Below, piece after piece: positions 6,601-12,544 of a stretch of DNA of 16,306 nucleotides (position 1 is its first letter; each line of letters begins with the position of its first letter). This stretch comes from Actinomycetes bacterium. Its GTDB lineage: Bacteria > Actinomycetota > Acidimicrobiia > Acidimicrobiales > Microtrichaceae. The notes under the pieces were generated by a model. The model was given only the letters and a program-made list of their open reading frames with translations, searched no databases and was not told the DNA's origin. Where the stretch lies: contig JAEZFI010000002.1 in the NCBI GenBank assembly GCA_023437745.1, positions 1-16,306 on the forward strand, given 5' to 3'. The translations under genes were made by a program, and so were the position numbers.

Positions 6601-7424
6601 CAGTCGGCTGCGACGGTCCAGTGGGTGGGGCGCTGCCGGCGAAGTACCGGCAGCACGCGGCCGATGACCGCACGGCCCTGTCGCTCCGGGACGTCGCTCG
6701 ACGGGGTTGCCCGTAGGAGGACGAGCACGATGGTGGGGAGTGTGACGGCGACGATCGTCCCGAGGGCCCAACCGGCGAGCACGTCGGTGGGCCAGTGGGC
6801 GCCGAGCACCAGGCGACTCAGCCCGATACCGCCGGAGAGGACCACACCTCCGACGACCGCAAGTGCACGCAGCGCCGGGCGGCGCAAGACGATCGCGGCG
6901 ACGAGGATGCCGGCGGCGATGAAGACCGCCGCACTGTCGGCCGAGTGGCCCGACGGGAACGACGGCTCGCCGTCGGCGATCAGGCGCAGCCCGAGAGGCG
7001 GCCGGGTTCGACCCACCACCTGCTTGGTCACCGCCACGACGGTGCCGGTGGACACGAGCGCGAGGAGCGGTGTGGCGGCCACGGCGAGGCGTGCGTGGCG
7101 TCGCCAGAGCAGGATGCCGATGGCGACGGCTGCAACGAGGAGGAGGCCGATGCTGCCGACGCGGGTGACGACGTCCGCCAGGTCGATGGTCCATGCGCTG
7201 CGATGTGCGTCGAGCGCCTGGAGGTTGGCGGCGTCGTGCACCTCGAGGCCGTTGCGCGCGATCACGTCCTCGGCCACCTTCGCCAGCACGGTCGAGGCCA
7301 TGCCGACTGCCGCGATCGCCACGGCGATCAGCGCCAGAGCACCGTCGGACAGGTGGAAGCGCTCACGAAGCTCACGCGCACGGAGAGCGACCCCGATACC
7401 GATGCGACTCACCGATGACAGCAT
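6600..7424 (-). CDS. PAP2-family membrane phosphatase
   Basis: This 274-residue protein has the three-part PAP2 acid phosphatase signature (PF01569). The parts are K134-x6-RP (KQVVGRTRP), PSGHS with His160, and SR-x5-H-x3-D (S203, H210, D214). About six hydrophobic helices surround these sites, so the active site faces the outer side of the membrane. Relatives dephosphorylate phosphatidic acid, phosphatidylglycerol phosphate or undecaprenyl pyrophosphate; the sequence does not choose among these. ATG 7424 is preceded by GAAGGAGA, a strong ribosome-binding site. The C-terminal tail (about 240-274) is polar, Arg-rich and poorly conserved. Its coding DNA contains an 8-bp hairpin (6632-6654). The gene is monocistronic. 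Confidence 0.94.
   Translation of the reverse strand: MLSSVSRIGIGVALRARELRERFHLSDGALALIAVAIAAVGMASTVLAKVAEDVIARNGLEVHDAANLQALDAHRSAWTIDLADVVTRVGSIGLLLVAAVAIGILLWRRHARLAVAATPLLALVSTGTVVAVTKQVVGRTRPPLGLRLIADGEPSFPSGHSADSAAVFIAAGILVAAIVLRRPALRALAVVGGVVLSGGIGLSRLVLGAHWPTDVLAGWALGTIVAVTLPTIVLVLLRATPSSDVPERQGRAVIGRVLPVLRRQRPTHWTVAAD
6632..6654. terminator. 8-bp hairpin inside the 3' end of the PAP2 gene
   Basis: GCTGCCGG (6632-6639) and CCGGCAGC (6647-6654) are perfect arms with a 7-nt loop, about 30 nt before the PAP2 stop codon in the direction of transcription. It could act as a terminator for transcripts coming from the left or protect the PAP2 mRNA end. It might also be chance in GC-rich coding DNA. 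Confidence 0.25.
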
Positions 7425-7463
7425 GCGGGTTCTCCTTCCGCCGGGTCCCCAGAACCCGTTGCG

Positions 7464-7469
7464 AACGTA
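7464..7469 (-). promoter_or_regulatory. Likely -10 box of the PAP2 gene
   Basis: TACGTT on the minus strand (TAnnnT) lies about 40 nt upstream of the PAP2 start. This would give a leader of roughly 30 nt that includes the strong ribosome-binding site. No -35 is evident. The rest of the 196-bp intergenic region holds three tandem 8-bp units at 7518-7541 and nothing else I can name. Confidence 0.3.
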
Positions 7470-7517
7470 ACAGCGCCGGAGGCTCTTGCCGTTGCAGGCA
7501 GCGGTGGCCCGCCCAGA

Positions 7518-7541
7518 GGCCGCTCGGCCGCTCGGCCGGTC
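7518..7541. repeat. Three tandem 8-bp units (GGCCGCTC)
   Basis: GGCCGCTC at 7518-7525 and 7526-7533 is followed by GGCCGGTC at 7534-7541. It is a short simple repeat in the gap between the PAP2 and GIY-YIG genes, probably prone to slippage. No function is visible. Confidence 0.6.
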
Positions 7542-7608
7542 GGCGAGCTCGTCCCGTGTTCTGTCAGAAGGACCGTCCCGAATGATCGGCGCGCACGGAT
7601 GGGACGCC

Positions 7609-7620
7609 TACAGTTCCCGC
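7609..7620 (+). promoter_or_regulatory. -10 box for leaderless GIY-YIG transcript
   Basis: TACAGT (7609-7614) is followed by 6 nt and then ATG 7621, the same spacing as before the DUF1003 and secernin genes. There is no Shine-Dalgarno sequence in front of the ATG. No -35 is recognised. Confidence 0.45.
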
Positions 7621-8244
7621 ATGAGTGCGACGTCGGAGTCCGCTGCCGAACGCTTTCTGCACGACTCGGTCCTGCACAGCAGATCCCAGGTACTCGATCG
7701 ACCCTCCCCCGTTCCTGCCCAGTCTGGCGTCTACGGATGGTGGTTCCGCCAGCGTCCAAGTGACCTCGACGATTCCGCCTGCTTCCACCGAGACGGGTTG
7801 CCGCTTCTCTATACCGGCATCAGTCCTAAGCGGCCGCCCACCAACGGCAAGCCGCCCAGCACGCAGAACCTTCGGTCGCGAGTCCGGACGCACTACACGG
7901 GGAACGCCGCTGGCTCAACCCTTCGGAAGACTCTCGGATGCCTACTTGCCGAGCAGTTGGGAATCGAGTTGCGCAGGGTGGGCTCGGGACAGCGTCTGAC
8001 CTTCGCACTCGGCGAGCAGGAACTGTCGAAGTGGATGGGCGAGAACGCCTTCGTGAGCTGGCTTCCACATGATGAGCCGTGGGAGGTCGAGGACCACCTG
8101 ATCGCCAGTCTCGATGTCCCGCTCAACCTTCAGGGGAATGCTCGCAACGTGTTCCACACAGAGCTCACCAGTCAGCGGGCAGCCGCTGTCGCCAGGGCGA
8201 GGAGCTTGCCGACTCTTCCAAACCCTGGAGTCGGTGGTCGCTAG
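7621..8244 (+). CDS. Stand-alone GIY-YIG domain protein
   Basis: The protein has 207 residues. The two strands naming the GIY-YIG fold are seen as SGVYGWWF (35-42) and LLYTGIS (62-68). They are followed by NLRSRVRTHYTGNAAGSTLRK (83-103) with the arginine and His/Tyr positions typical of the active site. A later acidic segment, WEVEDHLIASLDVPLN, can supply the metal-binding Glu. No helicase, zinc finger or DNA-binding domain is attached. It belongs to a group of single-domain actinobacterial proteins whose role I cannot name; nuclease activity is inferred from the fold. Codon use is AT-richer at third positions than in neighbouring genes (AGT, GAT, TCT, CCT, AGA, GTA occur repeatedly). It sits next to a tRNA gene, so recent transfer is likely. 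The TACAGT-N6-ATG arrangement supports ATG 7621 as the start. Confidence 0.85.
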   Translation: MSATSESAAERFLHDSVLHSRSQVLDRPSPVPAQSGVYGWWFRQRPSDLDDSACFHRDGLPLLYTGISPKRPPTNGKPPSTQNLRSRVRTHYTGNAAGSTLRKTLGCLLAEQLGIELRRVGSGQRLTFALGEQELSKWMGENAFVSWLPHDEPWEVEDHLIASLDVPLNLQGNARNVFHTELTSQRAAAVARARSLPTLPNPGVGGR

Positions 8245-8328
8245 CCCGTGCCGGTTCAACAAGAAGAACTGTCTCGCACAATCCCCTACCGGGCACTGGC
8301 GGCTCGTCGCCTGAAGTGTGGCGGTTCG

Positions 8329-8412
8329 TGTCGGAGGGGGGACTTGAACCCCCACGTCCTTGCGGACACCAGATCCTTAGTCTGGCGCGTCTGCCAATTC
8401 CGCCACTCCGAC
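8329..8412 (-). tRNA. tRNA-Leu, anticodon AAG
   Basis: The 84-nt RNA folds into a full class II tRNA. The acceptor stem is GTCGGAG/CTCCGAC with discriminator A, and CCA is not encoded. The D-arm contains the TGGCGGAATTGGCAGACGCG consensus of tRNA-Leu. The anticodon stem CCAGA/TCTGG encloses the 7-nt loop CTAAGGA. The long variable arm is GTCC-GCAA-GGAC, and the T-arm is GGGGG-TTCAAGT-CCCCC. The anticodon at loop positions 3-5 is AAG (+ strand 8376-8378), not the GAG or TAG expected in bacteria. A34 would need deamination to inosine to read CUC. All stems are intact, so it looks functional. Confidence 0.93.
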
Positions 8413-8425
8413 GTAGCAGCGTGAG

Positions 8426-8455
8426 AACTTAGCGCCTCCGCCGGAGCGACCGGAA
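8426..8455 (-). promoter_or_regulatory. tRNA-Leu promoter
   Basis: On the minus strand TTCCGG (8450-8455) and TAAGTT (8426-8431) are separated by 18 nt. The predicted start of transcription near 8419 leaves a short leader before the mature 5' end at 8412. The -35 is a partial match only. Confidence 0.4.
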
Positions 8456-8494
8456 ACCCGTAGCGGGACCGACGTCGGAGCGGCTCGATCGTCG

Positions 8495-8636
8495 ACTGTC
8501 GGTGAGGCGTGTGCCTGGCGCACGGAGGGTCGACTGTCGAAGGGGGGTGCGGACGAGCCGGCGCCACTGTCGGTCAGGGGTGCGGGGGACGCACGGAGGG
8601 TCGACTGTCGACGGAGCGTGCGCCGGCGCGGCCGGC
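8495..8636. repeat. Degenerate tandem repeat, about 71 bp x 2 (four ACTGTCG half-units)
   Basis: The heptamer ACTGTCG recurs at 8495, 8533, 8566 and 8604 (spacing 38, 33, 38). The 38-nt units at 8495 and 8566 agree at about 30 positions and end with the same 14 bases, CGCACGGAGGGTCG. The dyad GTCGAC-T-GTCGAC appears at the last junction. The region lies between the tRNA promoter and the end of the ABC permease gene. No ORF with coding character uses it. It could be an intergenic palindromic repeat family or a decayed mobile element end. Confidence 0.65.
8622..8636. terminator. GC-rich hairpin downstream of the ABC permease
   Basis: GCCGGC (8622-8627) and GCCGGC (8631-8636) pair around GCG, 24 nt past the permease stop on the minus strand. 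It is a possible T-less terminator; each arm is itself palindromic, so it may be incidental. Confidence 0.25.
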
Positions 8637-8659
8637 CCGGCCCGGCCCAACCAGAACCC

Positions 8660-11194
8660 TCAGTCGTGGGTCAGGGCCCGCAGGACGTCCATGCGGGCGG
8701 CGCGTCGGGCGGGGAGCCAGGCGGCGATCACGCCGAAGACGGCCGCGATGATCACGATCATCACGATCGAGCCCACCGGCACGCTCAGCGTCGTCACGAC
8801 CGACTCCGGCATGGCGGACGCGGCGGCGATACCGAACAGCAGCCCCACCCCGACGCCGAGGGCGGCGCCGAACACGGACACCAGGACCGACTCGATCCGC
8901 ACCATCCGTCGCGTCTGCCGGCGCGACATGCCCACCGCCCGCAGCAGACCGATCTCACGCGTTCGCTCGATCACCGACAGCGCCAGCGTGTTGGCGATGC
9001 CCAGGAGGGCGATGACCAGCGCCAACGCCAGCAGCGCGTTCACGATCGTGAGCAGCTGGTCGATCTGGTCCTCCTGGCTGGCCTGGAACTCGGACCGGGT
9101 CTCCAGCTCGACCGACGGCAGACCCTTGGTCGCCTTCTCGACCGCGGCCCTGAGCTCCGACCCGCTCACACCGTCGGCCGGCTGCACGAACACGAAGAAG
9201 TCACCGGCGTTCGTCGGGTAGGCCTCCGCGAACGTGGCCATGTCCACGAGGTAGTTCCCGGCGTAGGTGGCATCGCCGTACACACCGGCGATCGTGACCG
9301 TGCGCGGCCCGCCGCTGGCGAACTGGATCTCGACCTTGTCGCCCACCGAGAGGCTCTTCTCCTTGGCCACGTCCTTGTAGATGAAGATGCCGTCGGCGTC
9401 GAGGTCGGCGAGGGACCCCGATTGGATCTCGAGGTCCAACAGCTGGGCGAGGTCCGGCGCACTCATGGCGGTGAGGTCCTGCGGCGTGCCGTCGAAGAGG
9501 AAGCGGTCGAACCGCACACCGCTGTACGCGCCCACCTCCGGCAGGTTGGAGATGGCGTTGCTCACCGCCGGCGAGAGGCTCGAGTTGCCCGTGCCGGTCA
9601 GCACGAAGTCGGCCTTCACGGACCGCTGGACCGACGCGGCGAACGACGTCTTGATCGAGTCGCCCACCACGTAGACGGTCGTCACGAGCGCCAGGCCGAT
9701 CATCAGCGCCGACGCCGTACGGGCCGTCCGCTGCGGGCTGCGCATCGCGTTCGACCGGGCCAGTTCCCCCGCCGTGCCGCCGAGGCGGGCGAACGGCGCA
9801 CCCAGCACCCGTGTCACCGGCACCGCCAGCACCGGGCTGATCCCTGCGACACCGAGGAACACCAGCACGGCGCCCAGCGCGAGGAGCCCGAAGACGCCGC
9901 CGGCACCGTCGGCCACGAACAGGCCCAGCGCCACGAGTGCAACGCCGATCGCCGTGGCGAGGCCACCGATCACGAGTCGTCGTGTCGAGTGCTCGCTGGG
10001 CAGGATCCCGTCCCGCATGCCCTCCACCGGCGCCACGCGCGACGCCCGCCGGGCCGGAGCGATCGACGAGAGCATCGTGACGCCCACACCGATGACCAGG
10101 GCGGCGATCAGCGTCCTGGGGGCGATGATCGTCTTGTCGGAGGGCAGGTCGACGCCCGTGGCGGACAGCGCCGCGCTGATCCCCTTGGCGATCCCGATCC
10201 CCGCCACGATGCCGACGAGCGACGCCAGCAGCCCGATGAGGAAGGACTCGAGCATGACCGTGCGCCGCAGCTGCCGCGCCCCCGCCCCGAGTGCTCGGAG
10301 CAGCGCCATCTCCCGGACCCGCTGCCCGAGGACGATGGCGAACGTGTTGTTGATGTAGAAGGCGGACACGAACAGCGCGACACCGGCGAAGCCCAGGAGC
10401 GCGTTCTGGAAGACGCTGACGAACTGATCGGTCTGCTCGACGCTCTCGTCGACCGACTCGTCGCCCGTGATGGCCTCCATCCCCTCGGGCAGCACCTTGC
10501 CGATCCGCGTGGCCAGCTCCTTGTTGCCGACACCGTCCTCCCCGGCCACGGCGATCTGCTGGTAGCCGTCGACGCCGAACGTCTGCAGCGCCACGGTGGG
10601 ATCGAACGCCGTCAGCCGTGCACCGAGGAGGCTGTTGGTGCTGCCGAAGGTGAAGATGCCGACGACCTCGACGTCCCGCCGCCCCTCGGGGAGGATCACC
10701 GCGGTCTTGTCCCCGACGGAGAGCTTCCCGTCCTCGGCGGAGCCCTTGTCGATCGCGACCTCGTCGGGGCCCTTCGGGCGCCGACCGTCGACCGTCTCGA
10801 GCGGGCTGAACGTGTCCGAGTCGCCCCAGGTGACGCCCAGCTGGGGTGCCCCGGTGGTCGTGAGGGGTTCGCCGTCCGAGCCGATCATCACGATGTTCTG
10901 CGTGGTCGCAGCGCCCTCGGCCTCCTTCACGCCGTCCACGTTGCGCACGAGGTCGAGCACGTCGACGGGCACCAGGCCCCGCGTCCCGAAGCCCCCGGTC
11001 TCGGGCAGCTTGGCCTGCACCGTCACGTCCACACCCGTGCTGATGCTCGTGAAGAGGCCCTTGATCGACTCGCGCAGCGAGTCGGTCAGCACGAACGAGC
11101 CCACGACGAAGCCCACCCCGAGGACGACGGCGAACGTCGTCATGAAGAATCGGACCTTGTGGGCGAGGAGGTTGCGCAGGCTCAGCTTCAACAC
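8660..11194 (-). CDS. ABC transporter permease with two FtsX domains (MacB/LolC-like)
   Basis: The 844-residue permease has duplicated FtsX architecture. After a cytoplasmic N-terminus (MLKLSLRNLLAHKVRFF) come helix 1 (17-38), a large extracellular MacB-type domain (about 40-258) and FtsX domain 1 (about 265-390). Two central helices (about 408-462), another helix (494-511), a second extracellular domain (about 515-715) and FtsX domain 2 (about 720-838) follow, for ten helices in all. The FtsX coupling segments are VREMALLRALGAGARQLRR and IERTREIGLLRAVGMSRRQ. Such permeases work with a LolD/MacB-type ATPase in lipid, lipoprotein or peptide export or in signalling; none is encoded beside it here. 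GTG 11194 fits the family N-terminus. There is no Shine-Dalgarno sequence, but TAGCAT lies 8 nt upstream, so the transcript may be nearly leaderless. In-frame sequence further upstream is shadow of the secernin gene. Confidence 0.93.
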   Translation of the reverse strand: MLKLSLRNLLAHKVRFFMTTFAVVLGVGFVVGSFVLTDSLRESIKGLFTSISTGVDVTVQAKLPETGGFGTRGLVPVDVLDLVRNVDGVKEAEGAATTQNIVMIGSDGEPLTTTGAPQLGVTWGDSDTFSPLETVDGRRPKGPDEVAIDKGSAEDGKLSVGDKTAVILPEGRRDVEVVGIFTFGSTNSLLGARLTAFDPTVALQTFGVDGYQQIAVAGEDGVGNKELATRIGKVLPEGMEAITGDESVDESVEQTDQFVSVFQNALLGFAGVALFVSAFYINNTFAIVLGQRVREMALLRALGAGARQLRRTVMLESFLIGLLASLVGIVAGIGIAKGISAALSATGVDLPSDKTIIAPRTLIAALVIGVGVTMLSSIAPARRASRVAPVEGMRDGILPSEHSTRRLVIGGLATAIGVALVALGLFVADGAGGVFGLLALGAVLVFLGVAGISPVLAVPVTRVLGAPFARLGGTAGELARSNAMRSPQRTARTASALMIGLALVTTVYVVGDSIKTSFAASVQRSVKADFVLTGTGNSSLSPAVSNAISNLPEVGAYSGVRFDRFLFDGTPQDLTAMSAPDLAQLLDLEIQSGSLADLDADGIFIYKDVAKEKSLSVGDKVEIQFASGGPRTVTIAGVYGDATYAGNYLVDMATFAEAYPTNAGDFFVFVQPADGVSGSELRAAVEKATKGLPSVELETRSEFQASQEDQIDQLLTIVNALLALALVIALLGIANTLALSVIERTREIGLLRAVGMSRRQTRRMVRIESVLVSVFGAALGVGVGLLFGIAAASAMPESVVTTLSVPVGSIVMIVIIAAVFGVIAAWLPARRAARMDVLRALTHD

Positions 11195-11202
11195 ATCGAG
11201 CG

Positions 11203-11208
11203 ATGCTA
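11203..11208 (-). promoter_or_regulatory. -10 box of the ABC permease gene
   Basis: TAGCAT on the minus strand lies 8 nt before GTG 11194, which would leave a leader of only a couple of nucleotides. It fits TAnnnT; no -35 was identified. Confidence 0.35.
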
Positions 11209-11268
11209 GATCGGCTCGACCCGCCGGCGGACCGATCCGGGTCCCGTGGCGGCCACCAAGGCCGGTCA

Positions 11269-11311
11269 CGTCACCGGAGCTGACGAAACGCCTCGGTCGT
11301 ATGCTGCGCGC
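11269..11311 (+). promoter_or_regulatory. Leaderless promoter of the secernin-amine oxidase operon with a dyad
   Basis: TATGCT (11300-11305) is followed by 6 nt and ATG 11312, predicting transcription from the start codon itself. CGTCA (11269-11273) and TGACG (11281-11285) form a 5-bp dyad with a 7-nt spacer in the -35 region, a position suited to a regulator. The dyad is short and could be chance; the -10 is the stronger call. Confidence 0.45.
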
Positions 11312-12544
11312 ATGTGCGACACGATGGTCACCGTCACCGACGACGGCGTCCTCTTCGCCAAGAACAGCGACCGTGATCCCAACGAGGCGCAGGTGCTCGA
11401 ATGGGTGCCCGCCATCGACCACACCTCGGGCGAACCGGCCCGCCTGACCTGGATCGAGGTCCCCCAGGTGGCGCGCACCCGCGCGGTCCTCCTGTCCCGC
11501 CCCTGGTGGATGTGGGGCGCCGAGATGGGGGCGAACGACGCCGGTGTCGTGATCGGCAACGAGGCCGTGTTCACGAAGGGTCGGTACGGCGACCGGGCGC
11601 TCCTCGGCATGGACCTCGTGCGCCTCGGCCTCGAACGCGGCGGGACCAAGGAGGAAGCCGTCGGCGTGATGGTCGAGCTCCTCGAGGAGCACGGCCAGGG
11701 CGGACCCTGTAGCCACGACCACCCTCGCTTCACCTACGACAACAGCTTCATCGTGGCGGACCCCCTGGGTGCGATCGTGCTCGAGACGGCGGGTCGCGCC
11801 TGGGCCACCGAGGAGGTCCGCTCGGGCGCCCGCAGCATCTCGAACGGCCTCACCATCGAGCCGTTCGCGTCGCAGCACGCAGATCGCCTGCGAGGCGCCG
11901 TCGCCGCCTGCTCCGCACGTCGAGCGCTGACGCAGTCCGGTGCCGCTGGAGCGACGACGCCCGCCGACCTGATGGCCCTCCTGCGCAGCCACGGCGACGG
12001 CCCACTCCCCCGCTGGTCGCCCGCCAACGGGGCCATGGCTGCCCCGTGCATGCACGCCGGCGGGCTCATCGCCGGCAGCCAGACGACCGCGTCCTGGGTG
12101 GCCGACCTCCGTGGTGCGACGAGGCGACACTGGGTGACCGCCACGGCTGCGCCGTGCACGTCGATCTTCAAGCCCGTCACCGTCGACGCCCCGTGCGCCC
12201 TCGCGGCCGGACCCGAACCGCCGACCAACCGCTACGACCCGACGGTTCCGTGGTGGCGCCACGAGCAGGTGCACCGTGCCGTGCTCCGTGACCCGGGGGC
12301 GCTCCTCCCCCGCCTCACGCCCGAACGGGACCGCATCGAGCGGGCCTGGCTGGCAGCGCCGCCGACCTCGGACGAAGCATTCGCCGAGTCGGCCCGGCTC
12401 GATGCCCGGTGGTCCGAGGAGCTGGCCGAGGTGCGACGGGCCGACCGCCGGCCCGCGGTCCAGCGTGCGCTGTGGCGCCGCCTCGACGCGGCTGCGGGCA
12501 TGCCGACCGTGTCGGACCAGCGGTTCGTCGGGGTGCCGTCGTGA
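11312..12544 (+). CDS. Secernin-like C69-family N-terminal-cysteine hydrolase
   Basis: The protein has 410 residues. It begins MCDTMVTVTDDGVLFAKNSD; removing Met would expose Cys2 as the N-terminal nucleophile, as in secernins and peptidase family C69 (Ntn-hydrolase fold). KNSDRDPNEAQ at 17-27 is the family signature after the nucleophile. WMWGAEMGANDAGVVIGNEAV and DNSFIVADPLGAIVLETAG also match the secernin core. Relatives hydrolyse amide bonds, often as dipeptidases; the substrate here is unknown. Any signal or extension before the Met would abolish the Cys2 mechanism, and the leaderless promoter placing transcription at this ATG agrees with the start. The stop overlaps the amine oxidase start as GTGA, so the two are translationally coupled. 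A joint role, such as amide cleavage releasing an amine that is then oxidised, is my inference. Confidence 0.88.
   Translation: MCDTMVTVTDDGVLFAKNSDRDPNEAQVLEWVPAIDHTSGEPARLTWIEVPQVARTRAVLLSRPWWMWGAEMGANDAGVVIGNEAVFTKGRYGDRALLGMDLVRLGLERGGTKEEAVGVMVELLEEHGQGGPCSHDHPRFTYDNSFIVADPLGAIVLETAGRAWATEEVRSGARSISNGLTIEPFASQHADRLRGAVAACSARRALTQSGAAGATTPADLMALLRSHGDGPLPRWSPANGAMAAPCMHAGGLIAGSQTTASWVADLRGATRRHWVTATAAPCTSIFKPVTVDAPCALAAGPEPPTNRYDPTVPWWRHEQVHRAVLRDPGALLPRLTPERDRIERAWLAAPPTSDEAFAESARLDARWSEELAEVRRADRRPAVQRALWRRLDAAAGMPTVSDQRFVGVPS

Noticed and set aside
7518..7541. CRISPR-like array
   Set aside because: The three 8-bp units are directly adjacent with no spacers. No other regularly spaced repeats with unique spacers are present in the window.
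8245..8328. Attachment-site copy of the tRNA-Leu 3' end beside the GIY-YIG gene
   Set aside because: I looked for a repeat of the T-arm and acceptor sequence to the left and found none. The partial GTGCCGG/CCGGGCAC dyad is imperfect.
8618..11209. Long open frame on + through the ABC permease (863 codons)
   Set aside because: Its translation is dominated by His, Arg, Glu, Gln and Asp runs typical of an antisense shadow in GC-rich DNA. The minus-strand frame has clear FtsX domains.
11195..12274. In-frame upstream extension of the ABC permease to 1204 residues
   Set aside because: The extension is antisense to the secernin gene, has shadow composition and precedes the normal family N-terminus. 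The GTG at 11194 also has a promoter just upstream.
12409..12540. Upstream extension of the amine oxidase
   Set aside because: It overlaps the secernin coding region in another frame. The flavin-binding motif begins right after GTG 12541, which overlaps the secernin stop as GTGA.
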